Source: Flavobacterium sp.
GTDB lineage: Bacteria; Bacteroidota; Bacteroidia; Flavobacteriales; Flavobacteriaceae
Length of the DNA: 16,660 bases
Assembly (NCBI GenBank): GCA_018062725.1
Contig: JAGORP010000037.1
Coordinates: 1 to 16,660, forward strand
Direction: 5' to 3'
Shown here: positions 7,288 to 14,565 of the stretch, piece by piece
Layout: each line of letters begins with the position of its first letter
Numbering within the stretch: the first letter of the stretch is position 1
Made by a program: the position numbers and the translations under genes
Notes under the pieces: model-generated
What the model saw: only the letters and a program-made list of their open reading frames with translations
What the model was told of the DNA's origin: nothing
The model's database searches: none

Positions 7288-7698
7288 AATTAACATGGCT
7301 ATGCCAATAATGGTGATGGTTACAATTTGAATCGATACAGGTAATAATCGTTCGGATTTGACTTTCGGAAACACAAACAATTGGGCATTAATTGCCATTC
7401 CGAATGTTATGATTAATAACGTTAATTTGGTCGAAACGATTTTTTCGATACTAGTTGTAAACGAAAACCATTTGGTAAAAGTAACATCATAATCATAGGC
7501 CATTAAAATGCCGGTCACAACCAAAATAATAAGCGATGGCATGCCTATTGGCTCAAATTTATCTTTAAAATTAATAAGAATTTGAGCTTCTTTCTTTTTT
7601 ATTGCTTCTGGCAAATACCGAAAGCATAAAAAAAGATGACCACCTACCCAAATTGATGCGGCCAATAAATGACAAATTAAGATAAGATGATGTGTCAT
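7255..7698 (-). CDS. CopD-like four-helix membrane protein at the end of the nos operon
   Basis: This 147-residue integral membrane protein has four predicted helices, roughly at residues 3-25, 50-68, 88-108 and 120-140. The first carries ICHLLAASIWVGGHLFLCF, with His10 and His21 in a spacing typical of the CopD / DUF2214-like family linked to copper handling and possibly heme. Its ATG shares one base with the stop of the globin gene (TAATG), making it the final gene of the nos transcript. A role in copper supply to NosZ or in a membrane redox step would suit the context, but the sequence does not prove either. The 3' end overlaps nadB by 33 bases. Confidence 0.7.
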   Translation of the reverse strand: MTHHLILICHLLAASIWVGGHLFLCFRYLPEAIKKKEAQILINFKDKFEPIGMPSLIILVVTGILMAYDYDVTFTKWFSFTTSIEKIVSTKLTLLIITFGMAINAQLFVFPKVKSERLLPVSIQIVTITIIGIAMLILGSLVRIGGL

Positions 7699-8069
7699 TA
7701 GCTCAAAGTTTTATACATCATAGCAGCAGATATATTTAACGCTCTATTTTTGATTTCTTCGGCTTTTACCCCTTCAAAGAGTTTGTCTACGGTTTCGGTG
7801 AAAAGCTTATTCCAATGTCCAAAATGTGTTGGGTTCATCGGACTTTTCTCATGTAATTCTTTGTGTTTTGCCATTGGATTTCCGTCATAATTTCCAGTAA
7901 AAAAAAGAATGTTTTCCCAAAAATTATACATTTTAGGCAAATGATTTTCCCAATTTACATGGGCAACATCGTTAAATAAATAGCCTATTATTTCATCGGT
8001 TTTTACTTTTTCGTAAAAGGTATTGACCAATTTCTCGATGTCTTTACGGTTTCGGATATCGGTTTTCAT
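7698..8069 (-). CDS. Group III truncated (2/2) hemoglobin
   Basis: This is a 123-residue heme globin of the group III truncated class (Campylobacter Ctb type). Visible family residues are Tyr19 in LVNTFYEKV (B10 position), the KMYNFWENILF stretch of the E helix (47-57), the GNPMAKHKEL segment with His69 as the probable proximal F8 ligand (His73 is the alternative), and HFGHW with Trp86 at the G8 position. Group III globins are linked to NO or peroxynitrite chemistry, oxygen scavenging or ligand transfer, though roles vary. The ATG lies one base after the nosY stop, and its stop overlaps the CopD-like ATG. It is therefore embedded in the nos operon and was probably recruited to deal with NO or O2 during denitrification. 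There is no N-terminal signal, so it is cytosolic. Confidence 0.88.
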   Translation of the reverse strand: MKTDIRNRKDIEKLVNTFYEKVKTDEIIGYLFNDVAHVNWENHLPKMYNFWENILFFTGNYDGNPMAKHKELHEKSPMNPTHFGHWNKLFTETVDKLFEGVKAEEIKNRALNISAAMMYKTLS

Positions 8070-8070
8070 G

Positions 8071-8838
8071 TTACAAATCTTTTTTGTTGAATTTTTTAAG
8101 TGAGATTAAAAACGGAACAATCGCCCATAGACACAGCAACACAAATGAAATTACTAAGCCGACTGCCGTTCCGAAGAAATCTTTAAAAATTGCTCCAGTA
8201 TAACCCATCATTGCCGAAACGTCTAAATGCATCAGAATTTGAATGCGTGCTAAATCAATTGGACTCATAGCAGTTATGCCTACCATAGCATTTTCTATTG
8301 GATAATCAGACAATTGGAACAATAAAAAGAGTACAATACCATCAAACAATAAAGCAAAAAATAACCATATCATGATCGCAATCCCGATGCCTTTTGCCTT
8401 GTCACGCGTTACTATTGAACTCAAGAAGGCCAAGGCTACAAAAATGATTGAAATGAGACAACCCACTACAATCATCATGAGCCCAAGACTATCAGGTGCA
8501 TTGATTAACAACGGAATTCCGGCGCCAATTCCAAATGCTAGTACCATAGATAGGGATAATCCCAGGAACAAACTTGTCCAAATTTTTCTACGTTTGATAG
8601 GTTGACTTAGAAGTAATTCAATAAATTCTGAGCTGTTATACAAATAAATGGTGGCAAATAAGATGGATACCAGTGGAACAGTGAAAAGAATTACGTTGAG
8701 AATGGTCAGTAATCCTTTAGCAGAATTGTCTTCTAAGGCAAATGAACTCCAGGAAAGTGCGGCCAAAATTAAGGTGTACGCCAACACGATTTTGTTCCTA
8801 AGTATATCGAGTAATATGATTTTAATGATTCGGTTCAT
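8071..8838 (-). CDS. nosY: NosY, permease of the Nos ABC transporter
   Basis: This 255-residue membrane protein has about six hydrophobic segments (near residues 17-34, 49-67, 94-111, 118-140, 150-175 and 226-245). It resembles ABC-2 type permeases, with LYNSSEFIELLLSQPIKRRKIW after the second helix as the coupling-helix region. With NosF and periplasmic NosD it forms the complex needed to mature the tetranuclear CuZ centre of NosZ. Its start overlaps the end of nosF by 17 bases, and the globin starts one base after its stop. The order nosD-F-Y supports the name, since the sequence class alone would only give ABC-2 permease. Confidence 0.9.
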   Translation of the reverse strand: MNRIIKIILLDILRNKIVLAYTLILAALSWSSFALEDNSAKGLLTILNVILFTVPLVSILFATIYLYNSSEFIELLLSQPIKRRKIWTSLFLGLSLSMVLAFGIGAGIPLLINAPDSLGLMMIVVGCLISIIFVALAFLSSIVTRDKAKGIGIAIMIWLFFALLFDGIVLFLLFQLSDYPIENAMVGITAMSPIDLARIQILMHLDVSAMMGYTGAIFKDFFGTAVGLVISFVLLCLWAIVPFLISLKKFNKKDL

Positions 8839-9544
8839 GGCGGTTGTTTTTTAAGATTTTAGCAATCGCTTTAGAGATTCTGGTTTCATCGGTTTCAGCC
8901 TTTATAATTGCTGTATTTTTGTGAAAATGAACTTTTCCATCTTGCATAAAAATAATTTCGGTAATTAAATCGTCCAATTCACTTAGTAAGTGAGATGTAA
9001 TGAGAATTAGTTTGCCTTTTTCTTTTTCACGGATGATTTTTTCTTTTAAAATTTCGGAAGCTAATGGATCTAAACCAGCAGTGGGTTCGTCTAAAATTAA
9101 TACTTCCGGATTGAATAAGAAAGCCAAAACGGCGCTAACTTTTTGCGTAGTTCCTCCCGAAAGTGTTCGCATTTGTTTGTCGAACATTTTTTCTAATTCG
9201 AAAGCATGAATTAACTCTTCGTCTAAATTAGTTGAGGTATTACGCACTTTTTTAATCATTTCAATGATTTGACCAATGGTCATGTTGTCGGGATAGCGAC
9301 CAATTTGTGGCATATAGCCAATATTTTCTCGGTACAAATAGTCACCGAGAATAGATTTTTTATTAAAAGTAATAGCACCAGTATCGGGTATAACCATGCC
9401 TAAAATAGCTTTGATTAAAGTCGTTTTTCCGCAACCATTGGGTCCTATTAATGCAATACATTCACCTTTTTGAAATGAAAGGTTAATGTCTTGAAGCGCG
9501 GCTAATTTGCCGAACTTTTTAGTAATATTTTGTATTTCAATCAT
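8822..9544 (-). CDS. nosF: NosF, ATPase of the Nos ABC transporter
   Basis: This is a 240-residue ABC ATPase. The Walker A motif GPNGCGKT is at 34-41, the Q-loop Gln at 80, the signature LSGGT at 128-132, Walker B LILDEP at 149-154 with GLDP following, and the switch His at 185. It would energise NosY-NosD in copper-centre assembly of NosZ. It overlaps nosD by four bases (ATGA) and nosY by 17, so the three are co-translated. The ATPase class is certain; the Nos role rests on its position between nosD and nosY. Confidence 0.92.
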   Translation of the reverse strand: MIEIQNITKKFGKLAALQDINLSFQKGECIALIGPNGCGKTTLIKAILGMVIPDTGAITFNKKSILGDYLYRENIGYMPQIGRYPDNMTIGQIIEMIKKVRNTSTNLDEELIHAFELEKMFDKQMRTLSGGTTQKVSAVLAFLFNPEVLILDEPTAGLDPLASEILKEKIIREKEKGKLILITSHLLSELDDLITEIIFMQDGKVHFHKNTAIIKAETDETRISKAIAKILKNNRHEPNH

Positions 9545-10770
9545 AAGGGCAGTGACTTCATTAGGGGCGTATTGTCTATAAAATTATCGGGTGTAATGCT
9601 AGGGAGTACTTTTTCAGATTTATCTAAAAGGGTAATCATAAAACTACGATACAAGATCATGGCCGACGGATTGTTTTCGGTTAAAACGGCAAACAAACTC
9701 AGCGGATGATAAGGAACATCACCAATACCATCTTTGTTCAAATCATAGCCTTCATATTTGTCCCAGTAATTACTATTAAAAGTATTGAGTACTAAACTTC
9801 CGTTGGTACTAATGTCAAAAGTATTGCCAACATAATTATTGTATACGATTTCATTTTCCATGCAACTGGCTTGTATTTTCATGCCCCATCCATTGGCTTC
9901 AAAAATATTTTTTTCGACTTTAATTCGAGAGGTACCTTCCATATAAATCCCGGAAGTGTTACGAGCAAAACGATTGTTAAAAATATAACTGTCGGAAATC
10001 TCTTTTAGTAATAATCCATAGGCAGAATCTCCCCAATTTTCTTCAAAATAGTTATTAAACATTTTTACATTTTTAGTAAACATCACGGCAACTCCGGCAC
10101 CATTTCCTTTGAATACATTGGTGATATAGGAATCGTCATTCGAAAACATAAAATGCAAGCCATAACGAATATTATTATTTGAAACGTTTCGCCAAATGAT
10201 CGATTGGGTAACAAATTCAAAATAAATTCCGTCACGATGGCCTGAAATTTTGTTACCTATGATCTGTAGGTTTTCACTTTTCCAGCAGTGAATGCCGTTT
10301 CCTATGAGTTGTTCTTGTTTACCATACGCTTTAATCGTATTGTTTTTAACGATACTGTTTTTACAATTTTGAAGGTAAATTCCAAAGAAATTATTATCTA
10401 AAAAATTATTTTCAAGATGAACAAAATTTCGATCATAAACTTTAATTCCGCAAGGATCATCTAGGGCTGCATAACCAGAATTGATAATTTTAAACCCTTT
10501 GACAATCACACTGTCGGCTGCTATAGATAAGACTTCAAATTTATTTTGCCCGTCGAGTGTTGGGTAGTTTTTACCTAAAAAAGTGATTTTTTTGTTAATA
10601 ATAATATTTCCTTCTTTGTAAATTCCTTGGGAAACGATTATCGTATCTCCGTCATTTGCCATTGAAATTGCCTTTTTGATTGTTTTAACAGGAAAGGCTT
10701 TTCCAACAGAAATGATTTTAGCATTGCTTATAGCGTAAAAAAAGAATAAGATGTAAACTAATTTTTTCAT
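9541..10770 (-). CDS. nosD: NosD, periplasmic copper-centre maturation protein
   Basis: This 409-residue protein has a signal peptide (MKKLVYILFFFYAISNA) and many short repeats typical of a right-handed beta-helix (CASH / NosD repeat), for example NNFLDNNFFGIYLQNCKN and the NNTIKAYGKQ, NKISGHRDGI and NRFARNTSGI rungs. The C-terminal part has SNYWDKYEGYDLNKDGIGDV, a NosD-family signature, then a short helical tail. NosD works in the periplasm with NosF and NosY to deliver copper or sulfide to NosZ. It overlaps nosL and nosF by four bases on each side. The family assignment is strong. Confidence 0.93.
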   Translation of the reverse strand: MKKLVYILFFFYAISNAKIISVGKAFPVKTIKKAISMANDGDTIIVSQGIYKEGNIIINKKITFLGKNYPTLDGQNKFEVLSIAADSVIVKGFKIINSGYAALDDPCGIKVYDRNFVHLENNFLDNNFFGIYLQNCKNSIVKNNTIKAYGKQEQLIGNGIHCWKSENLQIIGNKISGHRDGIYFEFVTQSIIWRNVSNNNIRYGLHFMFSNDDSYITNVFKGNGAGVAVMFTKNVKMFNNYFEENWGDSAYGLLLKEISDSYIFNNRFARNTSGIYMEGTSRIKVEKNIFEANGWGMKIQASCMENEIVYNNYVGNTFDISTNGSLVLNTFNSNYWDKYEGYDLNKDGIGDVPYHPLSLFAVLTENNPSAMILYRSFMITLLDKSEKVLPSITPDNFIDNTPLMKSLPL

Positions 10771-11198
10771 TTATAGTTGTTGTAAACTTCTGCCCAATTA
10801 GTAGATTGAGCGTCGAGTTTTTTACCGAATTCGATTTGATCTGTGGCCGAACTAAAAGCAGCTATATTACCTCTCATGGGTGAATTGATTTTTCCACCTT
10901 TAATGAAATAGGCTGTTTCGACCGGAATAAGAGTGTTATCTTTTAGGTAATCATTTACAAAAAATGATTGATAAGGAACGACCGTATTTGACTTAGCAAA
11001 TTGTATCATACAAGCAGCATCATCAAACTTATGATACCTCCCTTTTTTAGTGATTAATTCGGCTGCAAATTTGCCATTTGAAATGGTCATTTTACAGTAA
11101 TCACAAAAATCTGAATTGATTTTGATAGGTTTGGGTTCTTTGGAGCCACAGGATAACAAGGTTAAAATTGAAATACTGGTTATAATGATGGTTTTCAT
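10767..11198 (-). CDS. nosL: NosL, copper-chaperone lipoprotein
   Basis: This 143-residue lipoprotein has a signal peptide ending LTLLSC, with lipidated Cys17. The NosL hallmark CDYCKM is at 32-37, followed by FDDAACM with Met64 and INSPMRG with Met108, which fit known Cu(I)-binding positions of the family. It would hand Cu(I) to apo-NosZ in the periplasm. Its ATG comes two bases after the stop of the NosB-like gene, and its end overlaps nosD by four bases (ATGA), so translation is coupled through nosL-D-F-Y. Confidence 0.93.
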   Translation of the reverse strand: MKTIIITSISILTLLSCGSKEPKPIKINSDFCDYCKMTISNGKFAAELITKKGRYHKFDDAACMIQFAKSNTVVPYQSFFVNDYLKDNTLIPVETAYFIKGGKINSPMRGNIAAFSSATDQIEFGKKLDAQSTNWAEVYNNYK

Positions 11199-11200
11199 GA

Positions 11201-11785
11201 CTAATTATTTTTAGTAAGCTTGTATTCTTTTAGTACCACTAAAGATAATAAAACACCAGCTACGGCCAACATCCAGCCACCCGTATCAGGTATCGAATAG
11301 GCCCCAAAATTTAATAATTGTTTGTATCCGATCAGTGGCGGTTGATAAGCCATGCCGGGTACTCTAATAGCTGCATTTGGATCAAGATTATGTCCGTATT
11401 GATAATTCCATCGGTAGAAATCGACAGCGGCTAACGCAATAAAAAATACATAAGTAAATAGGAAAACTAAGACAGCTTTTCTTTTGGCTATCCAAATTAA
11501 TACTATAGAAATAAGGGCAAAAACACTAAATATATAAGGTAAAACGGTGAATTCAAAAAAGTTTTCGGTATGTAATGTTGCCATTCCAATATAGTGATTC
11601 AATCCGTTGATAATTTCTACATCACCGCCTATTTTATTGGCGTGTAATCGAAGTACAAGTCCTTCAGGATATTGAGGTGCATCAAGTTGAATTTGCCACA
11701 TAGGAACAAATAACGCGCCGAAAAACAATAGTCCTGTTATCAAAAGAAATAGTTTTGATAAAAACGATAGTTGCATTTTTTTCAT
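11201..11785 (-). CDS. NosB-like membrane protein following nosZ
   Basis: This is a 194-residue protein with four predicted membrane helices (about 9-29, 80-100, 104-123 and 168-186). Two outward-facing segments are rich in possible metal ligands: His48, His64, Met68 and His72 between helices 1 and 2, and His132 and Met145 between helices 3 and 4. Clade II nos clusters, such as that of Wolinella, carry a four-helix membrane protein called NosB directly after nosZ. Position and topology fit that role, but I cannot prove homology by eye, so no symbol is given. It lies 51 bases downstream of nosZ, beyond a strong hairpin, and just before nosL. A part in copper delivery or electron transfer to NosZ is plausible. 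Confidence 0.6.
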   Translation of the reverse strand: MKKMQLSFLSKLFLLITGLLFFGALFVPMWQIQLDAPQYPEGLVLRLHANKIGGDVEIINGLNHYIGMATLHTENFFEFTVLPYIFSVFALISIVLIWIAKRKAVLVFLFTYVFFIALAAVDFYRWNYQYGHNLDPNAAIRVPGMAYQPPLIGYKQLLNFGAYSIPDTGGWMLAVAGVLLSLVVLKEYKLTKNN

Positions 11786-11799
11786 TTCGTTGGAGAAAA

Positions 11800-11828
11800 A
11801 AAGGGAACAAATAAAATTTGTTCCCTTT
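11800..11828 (-). terminator. Perfect 13-bp hairpin between nosZ and the NosB-like gene
   Basis: AAAGGGAACAAAT (11800-11812), a three-base loop and ATTTGTTCCCTTT (11816-11828) form a perfect stem. On the minus strand the second arm runs into a T-rich tract (CCCTTTTTTT), giving the form of an intrinsic terminator eight bases after the nosZ stop. Since nosL-D-F-Y must lie downstream, it probably acts as a partial terminator or 3' stabiliser that raises nosZ mRNA over the accessory genes. Confidence 0.75.
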
Positions 11829-11836
11829 GGTTAATT

Positions 11837-13816
11837 TTATTTGGTTGCCTTTGGTAAGTTGGTTCCCACACTCCAGGAGAGCGGAACATTACTTCCGGCT
11901 GGAGAAACTCTCACATAACCTTGCATTTCTTGGTGTAAGGCACTACAGAAATCGGTACAGTACATAGGATACATACCTGTCTTTTTAGGAAGCCATTTCA
12001 GCGTAGTTGTTTCCCCTGGCATAATAAGTAACTCCCCATTATCGGCACCTTTGATCGCAAATCCGTGTGGTACATCCCAATCTTGTTCTAAATTGGTTAC
12101 GTGGAAATAAACTTCGTCACCTACTTTAATTCCTTCAATATTATCGGGAGCAAAGTGAGATCGGATAGAGGTCATATACACATCTACTCTATTTCCTTTG
12201 CGAACCACTTTGGCTTCTTTTTCACCTTTGGCGGCAAAAGGATGGTTGTTATCGGAAATTTTATAGAATTTCAACTGACCGTTATTTCGGATTAATTCGG
12301 CTGGAGCGGCTTGAGCATAATGCGGTTCACCAATCGTTGGAAAATCTAATATTAACTGCATCTTATCGCCACTAATATCAAATATTTGAGCAGATTGAGC
12401 CAATTCTGGACCAGTTGGTAAATAGCGATCTTTGGTAATTTTATTGTAAGCGATTAAGTATTTTCCAAATGGTTTTTTACTATCACCACCAGGGATACAT
12501 AAGTGACCTACAGAATAATAAGTTGGAACTCTGTCTAATACTTTCAATGATTTAATATCCCATTTTACAACTTCAGAAGACACAAAGAAAGTAGTGTAAG
12601 CATTTCCTTTACCGTCAAATTCGGTGTGTAAAGGACCTAAACCTGGTTTTTGGACTTCACCATGTAAAGCGGCTTCATATTTTACAACCGGAATTCCACC
12701 ATAATCACCTTCAAATTTTTTATCTTTAATTGCTCCCATTAATTTATCAAAACTGAATACTGGAATTAAAGCGGCCAATTTACCTGAACCCACGATGAAT
12801 TCACCTGATGGATCTACGTCGCAACCATGAGGAGATTTTGGACAAGGAATCATGTAACAAATATCTTTTAAAGCAGCAGCATCCAATACTAATACTTCGT
12901 TTTTCATTTCAGAAGTAGCGGAATGTGTTTTTTCATTCCACTTGTTGTGCGCGTATTTTACGGTTTGTTTTTTTCCTTTTCCCGCTTTGATATATTCTTC
13001 TGCTTTTTTCCAGTTTACAGCCATGATAAAGTCTTTGTCACGTTGAGAAGCATTTACTTCTAGTAATGTATTGGCTTGTTCGGTATTGTAGCAAGAGAAG
13101 AAGAACCAACCGTGTGATTTTCCTTTACCGGCATGGGAAAGGTCAAAATTTACCCCTGGCGTTACGATTTGAAACGCTAAGTCCATTTCACCTTCCTTAC
13201 CTACTTTTACAAAACTGATATGACCTTTGAAGTTTTCTTTATAGGTGTTGATGGCAACATCTCCATTGGCATAATCAGGAGGTACGCTAAAACGTGTTCC
13301 TGCAACTACATATTCGGTATTTTCGGTAATGAACGGAGAAGAGTGATTTCCACCACTGTTGGGTAACTCAATAATCTCGGCTGTTTTGAAAGTTTTCAAA
13401 TCTATTCGAGCAATACGTGGCGTATTGTTGGCATTACCAAAAACCCAACGGCCGTCTACTTCTCCATTGGTTTGTGACATTTCGGTGTGATGTAAATCAT
13501 CCCAAGGCACGAAACCATTTGAAGTATTTAACATTGGTTTGGTTTCTTCACTATATCCCCAGCCTTTTTCTGGGTCTACCGAGAACACCGGAATTACTCT
13601 GAATAGTCTTCCACTCGGAAGTCCATAAACACTTAACTGTCCGCTGAATCCTCCCGATACAAAATTATAAAACTCATCATATTTACCTGGTGCCACGTAG
13701 GCTTTCTGAGCAGCATCACCACTAACAGCGTCCCCGGAATTTTTTGGTTTACAGGAAGTAAACAAAGTACTACCTAAGGCAATTGCAAAAAGTACCTTTA
13801 CAAACTTATTTTTCAT
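11837..13816 (-). CDS. nosZ: Nitrous-oxide reductase, clade II (atypical) type
   Basis: This 659-residue copper enzyme reduces N2O to N2 in the periplasm. It lacks a twin-arginine signal. Instead MKNKFVKVLFAIALGSTLFTSC looks like a Sec lipoprotein signal with Cys22, a trait of clade II enzymes. CuZ histidine candidates in order are His109 and His110 (DDLHH), His158 (GGNHSS), His330 (SPHG), His397 (LHTEF), His438 (GHLC) and His499 (EPHY). The C-terminal cupredoxin domain carries the CuA set: His584 region (VPHGF), Cys620 and Cys624 (CTDFC), His628 and Met631 (HQEM). Length fits the family. The preceding gene is a lipoprotein cytochrome c and the following genes are maturation factors. The stop is followed by a perfect hairpin. 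NosR and NosX, usual for clade I, are absent here, consistent with clade II. Confidence 0.96.
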   Translation of the reverse strand: MKNKFVKVLFAIALGSTLFTSCKPKNSGDAVSGDAAQKAYVAPGKYDEFYNFVSGGFSGQLSVYGLPSGRLFRVIPVFSVDPEKGWGYSEETKPMLNTSNGFVPWDDLHHTEMSQTNGEVDGRWVFGNANNTPRIARIDLKTFKTAEIIELPNSGGNHSSPFITENTEYVVAGTRFSVPPDYANGDVAINTYKENFKGHISFVKVGKEGEMDLAFQIVTPGVNFDLSHAGKGKSHGWFFFSCYNTEQANTLLEVNASQRDKDFIMAVNWKKAEEYIKAGKGKKQTVKYAHNKWNEKTHSATSEMKNEVLVLDAAALKDICYMIPCPKSPHGCDVDPSGEFIVGSGKLAALIPVFSFDKLMGAIKDKKFEGDYGGIPVVKYEAALHGEVQKPGLGPLHTEFDGKGNAYTTFFVSSEVVKWDIKSLKVLDRVPTYYSVGHLCIPGGDSKKPFGKYLIAYNKITKDRYLPTGPELAQSAQIFDISGDKMQLILDFPTIGEPHYAQAAPAELIRNNGQLKFYKISDNNHPFAAKGEKEAKVVRKGNRVDVYMTSIRSHFAPDNIEGIKVGDEVYFHVTNLEQDWDVPHGFAIKGADNGELLIMPGETTTLKWLPKKTGMYPMYCTDFCSALHQEMQGYVRVSPAGSNVPLSWSVGTNLPKATK

Positions 13817-13833
13817 TATAATTGATTTTAAAT

Positions 13834-13869
13834 AAGATTGGTTAGCACTTTAGCGGTTCAACCAATCTT
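13834..13869. repeat. Inverted repeat between the cytochrome c gene and nosZ
   Basis: AAGATTGGTT (13834-13843) and AACCAATCTT (13860-13869) make a 10-bp perfect stem with a 16-base loop. It lies in the 63-base gap between the cytochrome c stop and the nosZ start. The following minus-strand bases (ATTTAAAATC) form only a poor T-tract, so it may be an RNA processing or stability element or a weak terminator. Confidence 0.5.
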
Positions 13870-13879
13870 TGGTTTTGGT

Positions 13880-14377
13880 TTATTTTACACCGTCATTTTT
13901 GCGCATATATTCTAAGATATGACGAGCATCATCATCGGTAAGTCCTTGGTTAGGCATACGTACTAAACAGATTTCCAATTGTGCTTGAACTTCAGGATCT
14001 TTGTCAATCATTGGATCTGGATTGGTAATAAAGTTCATAATCCATTCTGGTTTTCTTCTTTCGGTTACACCTTTCCATCCTGGTCCCACTAATTTTTCAT
14101 CGGTTGTTTTATGACAAGAAGTACATTTTACTCCAGCTACTTCTTCTCCTTTAGTTGCCATGGCTTGATCTAGCGAAGCTCCTAATTCAACTGTGGTAAA
14201 TTTTCCTTCACCGCGGTGAGGGTCATAAGTAGCAGTACTAGCGGCTTCGGCTTCAGTTCCTTCAGAGACAGTGCCTTCTTCATTTGTTGATTTTGAAAAG
14301 TCTTCGGTTTGATTTTCCTTTTTTCCACAAGCTATAATTAGTGAAAAAACAAGTGCAGTTAAAAATAATTTTTTCAT
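13880..14377 (-). CDS. Lipoprotein monoheme cytochrome c, first gene of the nos operon
   Basis: Starting at ATG 14377 gives 165 residues with a lipoprotein signal, MKKLFLTALVFSLIIAC (Cys17), then a Glu/Thr/Ala-rich flexible linker (about 20-55) and a cytochrome c domain. Heme attachment is CTSCH at 85-89, and Met141 in VRMPNQGL is the likely sixth ligand. An in-frame ATG at 14407 would add ten residues, but it lies inside the predicted -10 element, upstream of the inferred transcription start, and would push the signal peptide inward; 14377 is preferred. Anchored outside the cytoplasmic membrane, the protein most likely passes electrons to NosZ. It heads the nos operon beneath a Crp/Fnr-type palindrome. 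Confidence 0.87.
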   Translation of the reverse strand: MKKLFLTALVFSLIIACGKKENQTEDFSKSTNEEGTVSEGTEAEAASTATYDPHRGEGKFTTVELGASLDQAMATKGEEVAGVKCTSCHKTTDEKLVGPGWKGVTERRKPEWIMNFITNPDPMIDKDPEVQAQLEICLVRMPNQGLTDDDARHILEYMRKNDGVK

Positions 14378-14404
14378 GATTGGATATGTTATTAATTCAT
14401 TACC

Positions 14405-14412
14405 CAAATTTA
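14405..14412 (-). promoter_or_regulatory. Predicted nos operon -10 element (TAAATTTG)
   Basis: On the minus strand this is TAAATTTG, an exact TAnnTTTG match. A start site near 14398-14400 would leave about 21 untranslated bases before the ATG at 14377 and place the centre of the palindrome at 14434-14449 near -42. The consensus is known for Bacteroidota; its use here is inferred from sequence and spacing. Confidence 0.65.
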
Positions 14413-14433
14413 GAAATCAAATGGGTCTTATTT

Positions 14434-14449
14434 TATGATCGTAATCATA
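14434..14449. promoter_or_regulatory. Predicted Crp/Fnr-type operator of the nos operon (TATGATCGTAATCATA)
   Basis: This is a perfect palindrome with 6-bp arms TATGAT and ATCATA around CGTA. It resembles the Fnr half-site TTGAT. Its centre is 36.5 bases from the nos -10 element, matching a class II activator position. A sister site is present between ric and nadA at 4734-4749 with the same spacing. The rest of the 190-base gap upstream (about 14450-14535) shows no gene I can support. Confidence 0.65.
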
Positions 14450-14535
14450 TCTATCTAAAATTCAGGAATTAACGTTTTGGGTCTAATTTGTTGATATGCC
14501 AATCGGTAATTAGTTGAAGAGTTTGTTCTTTAACA

Positions 14536-14563
14536 AAAAAGCACTTCATTAGAAGTGCTTTTT
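14536..14563 (-). terminator. Intrinsic terminator of the hydrolase-sigma-membrane protein operon
   Basis: AAAAAGCACTTC (14536-14547), loop ATTA and GAAGTGCTTTTT (14552-14563) form a perfect 12-bp stem. On the minus strand the hairpin ends in a run of six T and starts two bases after the stop of the gene at 14566. It separates this operon from the nos promoter region. The flanking A and T runs could let it work on both strands. Confidence 0.88.
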
Positions 14564-14565
14564 GA

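Noticed and set aside
8372..9209. Plus-strand ORFs of 68-77 residues across nosY and nosF.
   Set aside because: They are antisense shadows of well-supported genes and show no family features.
14378..14407. Upstream ATG at 14407 for the cytochrome c gene.
   Set aside because: It lies in the predicted -10 element and would add ten polar residues before a good lipoprotein signal; the ATG at 14377 fits better.
14469..14549. Minus-strand 26-residue ORF starting MKCFFVKEQ upstream of the nos operator.
   Set aside because: Its start lies within the loop of the strong terminator at 14536-14563 and it has no recognisable family; probably chance.
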